From: Brasenia schreberi | Lineage: Eukaryota; Streptophyta; Magnoliopsida; Nymphaeales; Cabombaceae | Assembly (NCBI GenBank): GCA_036023115.1 | Contig: JAYKKT010000090.1 | Coordinates: 28,293,501 to 28,357,500, forward strand | Direction of reading: 5' to 3' | Length of the DNA stretch: 64,000 bases | Shown: in pieces, positions 1 through 13,588 of the stretch | Position numbering within the stretch: the first letter of the stretch is position 1 | Layout of the letters: every line of letters begins with the position of its first letter | The notes under the pieces: generated by a model | The model's input: the letters and a program-made list of their open reading frames with translations, nothing else | What the model was told of the DNA's origin: nothing | Databases searched by the model: none | Program-made: the position numbers and the translations under genes

Positions 1-215
1 CTTCCTTACCCCCCGCATCCGTCCATAATCAAAATGCGGAGACCTTCTCTGAAAATTTTGCACTACATTCGGGCGGCAATGTAGCGGGACTAACTTCTTT
101 ACCCACACCCGTCCATGATGTGGGAACCCTCTCTGCAATTGATTCACTACATTCGGGCGAAAATGTAGTGGCCCTTGCTTACTTCTTACTGCATTCGGGC
201 TCTGCAGCACGTCGC
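1..215. repeat. Imperfect tandem repeat, period about 90 bp
   Basis: Two and a half degenerate units are visible. Each contains a 'CCGTCCAT' block, a 'CTCTCTG' block and an 'ACTACATTCGGGCG' block followed by AATGTAG. The last two blocks make a short imperfect palindrome (CTACATT / AATGTAG). No reading frame is maintained. The array may continue to the left of the window. Confidence 0.6.
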
Positions 216-1900
216 TAGGCGGGGACGCCCCAAAGCAATGCTCATAATTTTTGTAATCCATGTTGTAAAAATCCGACGAAGTTTTACGCTGGCTGTCGGA
301 AGCCTAACACAACCCTCCTCCTTTATCCGGGCTTGGGACCGGTAATGCAAGGTGATCCCTTACATGGGCGGACTTAAATATCATAAAACATATTGTAATT
401 TTTTAAAGTATATAATCTTGACTGTTTTTTTTTCTAAAAAACACTTTTGTAGGTTAAAGTGGGGTGAGACGGGGTGTACAAAGAAGTTTGCAATGTGAGC
501 GGGTGCGGGTGGAGTGAAAACCCGTCCAACCCCATCCAATTGCCATCCTTAATGTTGGACGAGCTAAACATAAGTTGCTCATTGAGTTGGGAATCCAACT
601 TTATTATATAATAAGTCCTTTGAAATTTTAACCCAAAATTTGAGCTTTTTTATACAGCTTTTACTCTAAAAATGATGGCTTTAACAATATGATCCCCCCC
701 TTGTTGAATATCACAAGCAACAGAACCGCAAGGTCTGTTCGTTCCCAGCCTGACATCTATGACCCTGGACAGGGTTAGAACTTTGGACCCAAGAGCAACA
801 CGGACCAAGCAAGTTGCTATAGGTACAAGGGTCGGTAGAGCCCGGAGTTAAGAATCACAATGACCCGAATGCAGCCCGTTAAGGGCCGAGACGGGTGTTG
901 GTGGTGTAAAAGGTGGCGGTCCGCAGTGTCCTGGGGCCTGCTAAGCCGAATCTTCTGAAACACGTGTCAGTGAATTGGGGAACATGATGAGCTAGACTGC
1001 GCGAATATTTGGGTCCTCGAAAAAGAGCTAACCGAAAGAGCACTCCATGCGGGCCCAACCCTCCCCTCCAGGTCCGTCCCTCACTGCCTCCGTCTCAAGC
1101 AAGGCATGATTCCCATCGTCTTTTCGCACGTGCCGAGTGGGTCCTCTAGCTCGTAGCTAACCTCACGTAGATCCTCGCACGTGTCTAGGAAGCATAGGAC
1201 GCGACACGGTTCCTCGCCTCCTCTCGGTAATCCTTCCCTTCATTGGACAACCGTTGTTTCGGGAGATTGACGGCTCCCATCTCCTGGTTTGCCCCAGCTT
1301 GACCATGGCTTGATTGAGATGGCAATTCCTACCCGCAGCGCCCCTACATGAGGTGGGTTCTCAAGGGGAAAGCTCGTTCCGCTGCGGACGGGCCAGGGTA
1401 GATTTATGTTAAATCTACCATGTTCTGTCTGTGTTCATATAGAACATATGCGCATCGTATATACATATATATATATAATCACTATTTAATAATATGAAAA
1501 TTTATAGAATGAATTTTATGTTTTATGTAAGATATATAACATTAATTAAATTTTGCTTTAAACAAACTAATTTTTGTAGGTCGGAACGGGGCAGGACTGG
1601 GTCTAATAAGGAGCTTCTAATGCAAGGTGGGTGCTGGAGTGGAAACCCGCCCTATTGCGCTCCCTAGTTGAACTTGATCCCCCAGCTACTACACTCACCG
1701 GGGTCCTGCCACCATAAGGCCGATTTATGTGAACCGGTAGGGTCGGGGTTGCCGTTGCCAAGTAAATTGAACAACGCTGAGGCGAGGCATACTCCCCCTG
1801 CATAAGACTACAAGAGATTAGAGATACAATGGCAAAGAATCCAACCGTTTGCCACAATCACTTTAAATCATCTCACACAAAAGCAAGGCTTCTAATACCT
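216..1900. other. GC-rich non-coding stretch, probable transposon debris
   Basis: No supported gene. Roughly 700-1410 is clearly more GC-rich than its surroundings and has stop codons in all frames. Short pieces near 465-560 and 1580-1665 repeat a 'gggtgcgggtggagtg...aacccg' wording, which suggests two copies of one degraded dispersed element around the GC-rich block. I cannot assign a family. Confidence 0.4.
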
Positions 1901-3534
1901 ATGTCTTTTGCAATTTGCATTTTTTTGAGCAGTACTTGGTAAAACCAGTACATTTATTCGCCTTGAAGACAATGTGTGTACCTAGTAAATCATCTATCTA
2001 TATATGTAGAGAGAGAACTTGATAATAAAGATCTCAATAGTTTTATTGATGAGATCAACAGTTGGAATGCAAATTTAAAAAATAAAAGAGTATCATGGTA
2101 CTTTTTGGAAGTATGTTATTAAATGCATTTGGTACTGTTTTGTTTTTTACCTTAAAAATCTCAACCATTAATTTTTAAAGATCGAACAATTGAAATCTTT
2201 AAAGAGATTTTAGGATAAATGAGTGTGTGCATAAACTATGCTCTCTCATAAACTATAGAACAATTGAAATCTTTAAAGAGATTTTAGGATAAATGAGTGT
2301 GTGCATAAACTATGCTCTCTCGTATATATATCAGAGATCTCCTTATAAGACAATGCCGAGTCTATCGGTAGGGATGATAAATGAATTGAGCTGTTCAAGG
2401 ATAAGCTTGGTTCCACAAATGACAAGATTGTTCCATGCTTGCTTAGTTAGCGGTCTGAATGACACGAAGCAAGCTTTTCTTGCTAATATGAGCTGAACAA
2501 GAAGAGTACGTATGTTCAGATTGACTTGCTAGCTCGTCTAGTGCATATCACTTTATGTACATATATGTAAGACAAAAACATATTAACTCAATGACTTGAT
2601 AAGTTTAATGTAATTAATCAAAATATTCTTTTGATTTACAAGAATCTGTATGAATAAATCATTTCATACTCAAATTTTCACTTTAAGGAGCAGGTTTTAA
2701 TAAGCATCTAATTTTGCACGTATACAGTTCATGTTTGGGTCCTCTCGGGCTAGCCAACGGCCCGAACATGAAGCGGATCTTCAGTAGTGAGAACAAGCCA
2801 CGACTCGACCCTCTTTGGTTCGGTCGGCTCATTTACCAGCCCTGCCTAAAGCCAATATTGATTTTCAGTTGACACTGCTCAACCTTACTGACAAGCCATT
2901 CATGCACAAGTGTGTCCCATATCTAAAGATTGAAGTATATGGTTGTTCCCGTTTTGGGATTAAAGTTACTTTATTGAAAAATAAAAGAAGGCGAGAAATT
3001 GTTCTACAAGCTATATAACTCGAAAGATTCACATAAGTCTTTCTCAAGCAAAGAGCCAGATCACTAGTTAAAACCCTTTATTCCAAATTCTCGAACTATA
3101 CTCACAGATTTAGAAGTCGCCGTCTTCTTCTTTTTCTACCCCACCTAGCACGGGGAAAAGTTTTGGTTTTGGGTCTGGATCTGGATCTGGTTTTGGATTG
3201 GTGAGATGGACTCGGCATGACTGTAGCCAGTTGGCACACCCCAAGTGTCAAATTCGCAGCATCCTATTTGTGATCTAAATGAGCTGAAGATGGTTCGCTT
3301 GTTAAGCATTACAAGCTGAACATGAACAATGAGTTCGGTTCAGCTCGCTTGTACTAGCACTTTTAGTCGAAGTACATGACTTTTGTGTATGTATGCTAGA
3401 ATACTATGTTAACCAATCTAATGTGGTGATCATGATACAGTTATTTTCAAATGTACATAAAAGATAAAATTTTGAGTTAATTCTTGACTAGGAAATTAAT
3501 TTTTAATTTTTTGAACCCAGAGCATTAACTCAGA
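1901..3534. other. Intergenic, no gene seen
   Basis: AT-rich sequence without a supported coding region. It contains the tandem duplication annotated separately and fragments rich in AGCTGAACA / GAGCTCG-type words near 2380-2540, 2700-2830 and 3270-3360. Similar words recur near 33170-33420 and 63650-63700, so they are probably remnants of one dispersed non-coding element. Confidence 0.4.
2184..2321. repeat. Tandem duplication, period 74 bp
   Basis: The segment starting 'gaacaattgaaatcttt' at 2184 is repeated almost exactly from 2258. Both units run through 'gagtgtgtgcataaac' to 'atgctctctc'. The copies are nearly identical, so the duplication is recent compared with the decayed sequence around it. 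Confidence 0.85.
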
Positions 3535-3660
3535 GGCTGGGTGCTCTTCCTCCACTGTTGCTGGTAGATCAGAAGTTCGACTCCTAGAGGGTGGATGTGT
3601 GGGTGTATGTGTGAGGCTTCGTCCTCCTCTTGTAACCGAAGAAAAGTTATATTTTTTTAC
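3535..3660 (+). mobile_element. tRNA-like SINE candidate
   Basis: An A-box-like segment (TAACTCAGAGGCTGGGTGC) is followed about 40 bp later by a B-box-like segment (AGTTCGACTCC), the spacing of an RNA polymerase III internal promoter. The sequence does not fold as a full tRNA, so this is a tRNA-derived SINE-like fragment rather than a tRNA gene. No clear tail or target duplication was identified. Confidence 0.4.
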
Positions 3661-3906
3661 TTTATTGAGCAGCTAGTGTTCAGCTCATTGAATTCGACTC
3701 GCATATGGTTCGTGTTTTGCTCTATGCAAATGAGCTAGCAAGTAAAACATGAACAAGGTTTTTGAGTTGCCCCAACGAGATATGATCAGCCACGGTTTGT
3801 TCAGCTCTACATGGCATGCTTACGTTACGGAAACGCTGCTCAGATCTTCTTTGCAAGCCAAGTTTGTGCTTTTAATGCTTTTGAGCAAAAAGAGCTGGCG
3901 AAGTGA

Positions 3907-5951
<2,045 letters not shown>

Positions 5952-6224
5952 ATGGCGACGTCTACAGATATCCAAGACGTCGTTTCGAAGCTTGCTTCGG
6001 AAAAATCGAAAACTAGAGAGGCAACGTCGAATTCCATGTATTTAATTCGTATTCTTCTCCGTCAGCAATCCGTTTTTATCTCATTTCCTTTCATTTCTCC
6101 TCATGTTGAGTACAGGAGGGGGTGAAACTATTGAGTAGTTGGATAGAAGGCGAGAGAGCCGTCGGTTTCTGCCAGCTGCTCACCCGTAATACCACGGAAC
6201 TTCGCCACGACGAGATTCCTCATT
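5952..6224 (+). CDS. ATM: ATM kinase homologue, first two coding exons (N-terminal TAN region)
   Basis: Exon 1 (5952-6020) starts MATSTDIQDVVSKLASEK and ends KTRE. Exon 2 (6116-6224) encodes EGVKLLSSWIEGERAVGF followed by CQLLTRNTTELRHDEIPH. From memory of the family, this matches the start of plant ATM, the PI3K-like DNA double-strand-break kinase, including the Tel1/ATM N-terminal (TAN) motif with its L-x-x-W-L/I-E-G-E-R core. The ATG at 5952 matches the family start; an in-frame ATG 18 bp upstream is less likely. Intron 1 has an unusual GC donor (GAG|GCAACG) and a normal acceptor (TACAG); exon 2 ends at a GTAAAC donor. The next expected exon (AETWPF-like) was not found, so the gene is long, interrupted or broken. 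Family assignment is strong; integrity is uncertain. Confidence 0.72.
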
Positions 6225-8036
6225 GTAAACTTTTGCTCCTTTCATTCATTGAACTAGGTTTAGGCATGAGTTTCCTTATGCGTCCTTTTGATGTTTCCCG
6301 ATGTTCCATTTAATGAGTTATCGATATCGAATGATGCATTTGTTTTTTTACATGCCCCCATCCCCCCAAGTCCGTGCCTACATTGACGGAAATTTGAAAC
6401 AGTAGATGCATTTCTACGTTTATGGATCGTAATCTGCTGATAAGGACGGTGGATCGTCTGTTTTTCGCCGAAGTTTTGAAGCAACTCGTTGAAATTCATA
6501 AAGCAATGTCGCACTGTGTCATGGGTACTTCTTATGTAGTTTTATGATTCTATTGCTGCTTCAATGTTCAGCGGCTTCTTGTCCTAAAGAAAGCGTAAGT
6601 TGGCCTTGGAGGCCTCTAAGCAGTACACAAAAAAACAGTTAAATTTAAATAATAGAAAATAATCAGAAACACGTGCCGAACATGCTTTAGAAACAAAAAT
6701 TATAGAAATGCACATGAAAGTGTTTCAAAATAAACAGTTACACAAAACCCAAAAAATGTCTAAACGAAAAGGAAAAGGAAGGGTAACTCCTAGCTTAGGG
6801 AGTAAGTTCCAGACCCAAGAAAGCTCAGAACGCAGGCGGGTGCAGTTGTGGGTAACCCGGTGGTTGTACAGGCGACTGAGTTCACTGCCTTTGAGATTTG
6901 ATTTTATGAACTCGAGTTGCTGTTGTATAGCCTTGTTAGTCAAAGGTGCACCCTTGAATTAGATGAAAATTACTCTTTTGCATGATCAAGCCATATAGAT
7001 ATTCACTCTTCATAATTCATATCATTGTCAAAATGTTGGTCACTCAATAAATTGACGATAGAGATCAAGTGGATTGGTTGTTTTAGGGGCAGAATCTTAA
7101 AAGAAAGGTTCTGTCTATTATGTCCTAAAATAACCAGCCATCTTGATCCTTTTAGAACAGAATCTTTTAGGAGAATGACCGTATCAAGATGTCAATTAGC
7201 TGTAGAAATGGGAACTTCAATCAAACACTGCAGCATGGTAAACACATGCTTGAAATCTGCAGTAACACTCTTACTGGCAATACTGGAAAATATCTTTTGA
7301 GACCTTTGTCCCATTTAATGCTACCAAAGGAACGACATTCACTTCCTATTTTAGTTAAATTCTGAGATTAATTGGTCTAGACCTCCAGTAAGGCATATAA
7401 GCTACAACCTTGTTTTTGCTTTGTTTCTCCATATAAAGTTTGGAGGATCTACTCGTGAACTGCTGTAGTACCTTATATTTTCAACCGTCAAGATGGTGAT
7501 GCTTCTCATGTCTAGCTTCATTCATGGTGATTTTGGCATTTGCATCAAATAGTGACGACATACACCAATGCTATAAACTGATAGGAAGATTCTAGGCCAT
7601 GATGTTATTTTCTAAGATGGCTTCCTTTTCCTTCTAAACATAATTGAAACGTTGATTTATATACTGTGTGCCACTGTCAAAAGAAGAGTACATAGGGAAC
7701 GATATCTTCATTGCTCTCCTGGATTGGCACCGGTTGCACATGGAGATACGTTGGTGTCTGTTCATTTATGAGGAGTAAGTATCCATTTGAATGCAGTGCA
7801 GCATAAAATAGCCATGAGATTAGACTCGTTTTAGCATACAACTTTTACCTAGATTTAGGCAATTATTTTATTTACTCAATGGTTAGATGATTCCTTTGGG
7901 TGAGATGGTGCCCGTATATCATTTTTAAAACGTGTGGCTGCAGATACTGCCTCAACCTGCACATGTAGTTAAATAAAATAACAATAAAAAGAAAAATAAA
8001 ATTACATAAAAAAAGAATAGAAAAATTACACTTCTT
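6225..8036. other. Probable ATM intron, no exon recognised
   Basis: A stretch of about 35 open codons at 6422-6526 begins MDRNLLIRTVDRLFF, but it does not match the ATM residues expected next and I do not call it. The remainder has no coding signal on either strand. Confidence 0.35.
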
Positions 8037-8666
8037 TTAACAGTTAATACCATATGATTGGTTGTATCTTTTTGCCACTAATCGTGTTTTATATCTCTGA
8101 ATAGATTCATCTGCCGTGAATTTGATAGTGTAGACCCATTTACAACCTAGTGTCTTCCGGCCTGGTGGGAGATCTACGAGTGCCCAAGTATGATTTTTTT
8201 TCCAGTGTTGTAATTTCATCTTCCATTGCTTACCTCCATTATGGGACATACTTGGCTTCTTTGAAGTGCTTTAGAATACACACAATTTCTGCATTCTTCA
8301 CAAACATCTGATATTCTTTTGGAAGATTAGTGTAAGATAAAAATTGATTGATAGGATATTTAGTTGTTCCACGTTTTCCCTTCCTTAGTGCAATGTGTAG
8401 ATCATTACAAATATCATAAGAAAGAATTGAAGGGTTTATCTCAGATACTTATAGAACTGAACAAGGATGAAGATTCTGATTAAGGGTAGCATTAGGATTG
8501 AGAATGATAACTTGTTTGTTTCCCCTTGAGTATGTCTTCAGTAACTTGTCTGGAGCTAGTTCTTTGTGTACCATTTTCTATCCTTCATCTTCATCTAATC
8601 TATGGTCTTCTATAGGTAAGATGGGTGGTACACTTGTAGATGATGTATTTGGTAAACCACTACCAC
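8037..8666 (-). mobile_element. Copia-type retrotransposon 1, RT start and IN-RT linker (degenerate)
   Basis: Reading on the minus strand, 8249-8037 encodes the N-terminal reverse-transcriptase region of a Ty1/Copia polyprotein, recognisable from the WALVDLPPGRKTLGCKWVYT motif. The sequence at 8660-8250 is the preceding linker between integrase and RT. Frames are interrupted by stops. This is the downstream half of an old element whose integrase half lies at 10713-11480; a second element inserted between the two parts. Confidence 0.8.
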
Positions 8667-8671
8667 TTGTA

Positions 8672-8996
8672 TGTAAGCGGAAGGTTGGTGAATATCACCT
8701 CAAAATATCACACACAAAAGCCTTGGAAAAAGGCTATAATAAAGCGTATGCAACAAAGGTATAATATACCAAAAATAAATATTATTTAGCCACAAAAGGC
8801 TTGAAAAATTATATACATGAGTGAGGTATTTATAAAAGATTACAAGAGGGAATTAGAGAGAGTACATGAGAAGAGAGGAAGAAGAGAGTGGAGGGGGGCT
8901 GGTCACAACCAACCCCCAACGGCTAATGGCCCTGGGGGTCCTGGGCTTGACAACCCGACTAGTTAGGGCTGGGCCCGAGCGACCCATTTTCTAACA
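8672..8996 (-). repeat. 3' LTR of nested Copia element 2
   Basis: Runs from TGTAAGCGGAAGG to CATTTTCTAACA on the plus strand, so in element orientation it begins TGTTAG and ends TACA, the usual TG...CA form. It matches the other LTR over nearly its full length with scattered substitutions and small indels. Confidence 0.85.
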
Positions 8997-10411
8997 CCCA
9001 CCTAAAACTGACAACTCCATGACCTAAAGTTTACCAATCAAAAACTAAAATCGAGGAGCAAGTAATGACTTAGTGAACACCTTTAAGTTGATATTTTGAT
9101 TTTATAAATTGTAATACTAAATTGCCTTGTAGATGCTCTTCACGAACGTAGTGACAATCCATCTCGATATGCTTTATACGCTCATGAAAGGTATTATTAT
9201 TGGCTATATACATAGCATTTTTGTTGCCGTAGTACATGATTGGATGAGCTTCCAATTATATGCCCAAATCCTAAAATAGTCGTCGCAATAAAGTTAGTTC
9301 GGTGGTTGTGTTGGCCATTACATGATATTTAGCTTCGATGGAAGAAAGAGACACCTTTTTCTGTTTCTTGTATTTCCATGAGATAAGAGTGTCACAAAGG
9401 AAAATGCAATAGCATCTGATAGAGTGCCTGCCATTCACATCACCACCCCAATCAGTAATAGTATATGCGATCAACTGAGATAAAGAGGAAGATGATAAAA
9501 ATATTCCCTTTTTCTTCATTTTTTCTTAAGTGTAAGGATGAGAGATAAAACTTGTTCTTCTACTAAAGCTACCTTCTTTTTCAACTTAGGAAAATTTGAC
9601 TTTATGTGCCTGACTTCTCTACAATGATAGCAATTGATCTCTTTTTTTTGCTTTGCTTGATCATTCGTTTTTGAAATAAGGAAGACGATAATCCTTCACA
9701 TTTGCACCAGGTTTAGATGCGGCTAGTGCGATATCTCTTTGAAGCCTAACTTCATTCATTCTTGTTTCTGCAATTTAAAGATCGGTAAAAACCTCTTCTT
9801 TATTGGGAAACAACTTTCGATGAATAAGAAATGATCTAACTCCTTCAAATTCTTTTCGGAAACTTCGTAGAAATCGATATACAAAATCTTTATTCTCCTC
9901 ACATTGTCTCTCATTAAGACAACATGTACATTTACTCTTTTATCTCTTTGTTTAAGGGAGACCAATTTGTCTGAACATCACTTTGAACATGAGATTTTTT
10001 AAAATATTCTCATGCTTCTTTGGCATTAGTGAAGTCGGCTAAGTGTCCCTATTGTGCTTATTTACATTGTTCATGAGCACCCATAGAACCATTTGATAAC
10101 CTCCTTCGTATTATTTCTTTTACTCAAACATGACATTAATAGAGGGTTCTACCTTCGAACTACTTACATAGTCCCTTAATTTTTTAAAATATAGATAATT
10201 TTCTATTGTTTTGGTCCATGTTTTGTAGTTTGAAGGTGTTAAACGAAAATTAAACCCTCATTTCTCATCCATATTTTAAGAAGAAAATAATTATAAGGAG
10301 ACAAACTTACAATAAAATCAAGAGCACTATCGGCATGCTTCTTGAGACGATAAACGACGTTCTCACGATCGAGAATGACTCTGATACCATGTAATGAGTA
10401 CGATGCTTCAA

Positions 10412-10707
10412 TGTAGCAACGAAAGGTTGGTAAATATCACCTTAAAATAACACATACAAAAGCCTTAGAAAAAAACTATAATAAAGCGTATGCAATAAAG
10501 GCACTATATACCGAAAAATAAATATTATTTAGCCATAAAAGGCTTGAAAAATTATATACATGAGTGAGGTATTTATAGAATATTATAAGAGAGAATTAAA
10601 GAGAGAGTATATGAGAAGAGAGGAAGAAGAGAGTGTAAGGGGGGTGGTCACAGCCAACCCCCAAGGCCAAATGTCAGGACTGGGCCCGAGCGGCCCATTT
10701 TCTAGCA
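10412..10707 (-). repeat. 5' LTR of nested Copia element 2
   Basis: Runs from TGTAGCAACGAAAGG to CATTTTCTAGCA on the plus strand. It is slightly shorter than its partner, with a small deletion in the GC-rich part. The primer-binding site lies just inside the element, about 24 bp from the LTR edge. Confidence 0.85.
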
Positions 10708-10712
10708 TTGTA

Positions 10713-10917
10713 TTATAGAAAAGAATCTCCTCATTAAATGTCACATCCATTGTGACATAAACCCTTTTCTTCGTTGGGTCATAACATTTATAATCCTTTT
10801 GAGTAGGTAATTATCTCAAAAAAATACATTTAACTGCCTTGACATCTAGTTTATTATATATACGTATATATATGTATATACATTTAATTGCCTTGACATC
10901 TAGTTTATCTCTTAAGT

Positions 10918-10989
<72 letters not shown>

Positions 10990-11480
10990 AAAGCAAGTAC
11001 TCTCAAACACTCTCAAAGGTATATGAAATCCCTTTTGGATAGGGAATGAAAAGGAGTGCTCCTTAGTACTATAATGGGCATACAATTTATGAGGTATACT
11101 ATAATTAGGACAACTTCTCCCTCCTAATACTTAAGGAACATTATATCCTAGCAATAATGTTCTAGCAACTTCAAGTATTTGATTTTTTTCTTTCTGAAAC
11201 ATAATTCTATTGAGGAGTATTTGGGCATGATGTCTGATGTAGTATGCCATATTTCAAGAAAAATGCATGCAAGAAATGAGACATAAATTCTCCTCTATTA
11301 TTGGTATGAATTATCTTAATGGGCAGCTGAAATTGAGTATGAACGAACATATGAAATGCGGGCAAAATACCTTTCACTTCATCCTTGGATTTCATAAGAT
11401 GAAGGGGGTTGCAACATGTGTAGAAATGTGGTTTGGGATGCCAAAAATCAATCCGGAGGTGCACGCAGTTTCAATCTAAA
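10713..11480 (-). mobile_element. Copia-type retrotransposon 1, integrase part (degenerate)
   Basis: On the minus strand, 11464-11207 encodes an integrase-core fragment with the motif IIHTNNRGEF (family form xxRSDNGGEF) and YGILHQTSCPNTPQ, the region around the integrase catalytic residues. About 10800-10713 encodes the integrase C-terminal motif with VYVTMDVTFNE. A (TA)n tract of about 63 bp (10922-10984) has expanded inside it. Together with 8037-8666 this is one element split by the nested insertion. Confidence 0.8.
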
Positions 11481-11529
11481 TAAGTATATGAACAACTACC
11501 CCGTACGAATAAAATCATATAAGTTCTAT

Positions 11530-11665
11530 GTTTGCGGATCTATGTTATCAATAGCGGTTAGCGGTTAACCCTGATATAGCAGTAGCGAGATATAGCAGGG
11601 ATATAGCGGATTTAGCGATACACTTTTATTTATGATTAAAAAATTATATATATATATATATAATG
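11530..11665. repeat. TAGCGG-rich degenerate repeat
   Basis: Short words of the type TAGCGGTTAGCGG and ATATAGCGG recur irregularly over about 80 bp and are followed by a short (TA)n. There is no coding capacity. It looks like a terminal or subterminal remnant of a DNA transposon, but the family cannot be named from this piece. Confidence 0.4.
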
Positions 11666-11917
11666 TGTTCTCTAATTTCTAAAATATATTAATAAACACA
11701 ACCACTTCTTTGATAAATATGAATCAAACTAAATAAACAAATTCTACTTCTAACTTCTAAAGAAACACAAACATAAGAAAGATACAACCGAAGTCAGAAT
11801 TGAGTACTTTATGAAAAGGGAAATGTGTAAAAAGGAGAAAAGGGTACCAGGAAGTTCAATAACTTATGAGATGTCGCTGATGATCTTTTGCTAGGTCATT
11901 GTTTGTGAGATCAATAG

Positions 11918-12040
11918 TTCATAGCTGAGAAGATTCTATGCGTTCAACCATTGCTCGAAAGTCATAATCTTCATGAACACCAATACTGTAATCAAAGTAG
12001 AAAACTAAAGCTCCATGATACAATGGGATATCATTCAATC
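11918..12040 (-). other. Unidentified coding-like segment
   Basis: On the minus strand about 40 open codons read LNDIPLYHGALVFYFDYS followed by IGVHEDYDFRAMVERIE, then a stop. The composition (aromatic residues, acidic cluster, balanced codons) looks like real protein sequence rather than random AT-rich DNA. I do not recognise the family. It lies just downstream, in minus orientation, of the SPL exon fragment, and may be part of the same group of gene pieces. Confidence 0.3.
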
Positions 12041-12232
12041 ACAGTTCAAGAGCAACCTTGTTTTGATTTTTTTGGGGTAAAGTCATTATCTTAAATGTCA
12101 AGAGTGTTACTGTTGGTTAATTTAAGATGTGAAACTACCTCCTGTTATATTTAAATATTTCAGAACCAAGAGATGTATAGAAGCACCAAAGAAAGCTGGT
12201 TTGCAGAAATCTTTCAAAATTGACACGCTTAC

Positions 12233-12428
12233 TTCCTGGGGATCGTTAGTTAGTGCATCAACCATCTCATCGGAGCCTCGAGCACATGCTGCAAGATGCA
12301 AGGGAGTGATCCCACCAGGGCCTGCTGAATTTGGAGCAAAAAGGCTGCCTTTGCTTAAGCCACCAAAGGATGATTTGATTTGCTTAAACCAAGTCTCTGC
12401 TGTAAGGCTGCCTTTGCTGCTGCCTTCC
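12233..12428 (-). pseudogene. SPL (SBP-box) gene fragment: single ankyrin-region exon
   Basis: The minus strand encodes [13 protein letters not shown], then [19 protein letters not shown] and [18 protein letters not shown]. This is the C-terminal ankyrin-like region of the large SQUAMOSA-promoter-binding-like transcription factors (the SPL1/12/14 class). The exon ends at a good donor (GAA|GTAAGC) and starts near an AG after a stop codon, so splice borders are preserved. No SBP zinc-finger exon and no following exon was found nearby. It is therefore an isolated fragment, most likely non-functional or captured. Identification rests on recognised motif wording, not on a search. Confidence 0.72.
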
Positions 12429-12839
12429 CTTCAACAACATTACTCTGTATCAATAAATTTTGATTATGTGACCCTCATGTCATAAGGTGCAAGTGCAGGT
12501 GTTGGACAAAGTCCAGAGTGACTTCAAAAGTAATGGTGCTGAAACAGAACAATACATGTACAAATATATACATAATGCATGGAGAAAATTAGATGAGACC
12601 CAAGTTTAATGTGAACTTGTGCGCACCATGATTTTCTGCCCCTCAAATCATCATCAACCACCTTCCCCCGCCCTCCTCTACTCCTTATGAGGCACTGCTG
12701 GTCGCTGCAGACACCACCCATGTCCTCCTACTCCAGCCATTTTTATCATGTGATTTGGAACAGAACATAATTGCAAACTTGATGCAAGGAGTAGTGGATA
12801 ACATTAGTATAGGAATCTGTCTCCCAGTGTGTATGCATT

Positions 12840-12844
<5 letters not shown>

Positions 12845-12904
<60 letters not shown>
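12845..12904. repeat. (TA)n microsatellite and related AT repeats
   Basis: A perfect (TA)n run, followed to about 13095 by loosely repeated 'acatacataatgcatatacatatta' wording. Open frames here are low-complexity only. Confidence 0.85.
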
Positions 12905-12907
<3 letters not shown>

Positions 12908-13588
12908 GCCTATTGGATTGTAGCATATATATACATATTTGTATATATATACATAATGCATATACATATTATATACATACATAATGCAACATATGTATAC
13001 GAGGTGCTTACATTGTGTACAAATATGTATACAAATATATACATACATAATGCATATACATATTATATAATGTATGTGCATACATACATATATGAAAGCA
13101 AACTACCTGGTGCTGGTAGTTTTCTTTCTAGCAACATAACCTGCAGTTCCTTTTTTCATGTTCATATCTCTCAGTAATGCATATGTGTAATAACTGAGAG
13201 ACACTCTTGCTGAGAGAAAAGATAATTGTTTGAGGCCACCCTCAAGCTATTTTGTAGAATATATTTCCAACAGCAATTTTAGAGACACTCTTCTTTATGA
13301 AGAAACTTAATATTCAATATACAAGGTGCTTACATTGTGTATCAACATAAAGGACAGTGAACCAACATAAAAATAGGGAAGCATAAGAACTTGATAGCCT
13401 TACAAGTGGGACACCAATTGCAAAGATGCAACTAATGTGTTACTCCAAATGATTAAAATACAACTGTTATTGCTCAACCAATAAACGTACCACACTCATG
13501 CACCCAATTTCTTTTCCAAACAAACAGTAAAACCATATAAAACAGTGACACATATAACCTCTGAAACCAAATAGCTATAATTGCATAC

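Larger units (their letters stand above)
8672..10707 (-). mobile_element. Nested, internally deleted Copia element 2
   Basis: Two directly repeated LTRs (8672-8996 and 10412-10707) flank about 1.4 kb. The element is in minus orientation. A purine-rich tract (rc of CCCACCTAAAAC) borders the LTR at 8997. RNase H fragments lie at about 9070-9520 and a decayed gag-like region at about 9530-10370. A TGGTATCAGAG primer-binding site, complementary to initiator tRNA-Met, lies at about 10378-10388. Most of pol is missing. The 5-bp target duplication TTGTA is intact on both sides (8667-8671 and 10708-10712), showing that it inserted into the pol region of Copia element 1. Confidence 0.88.
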
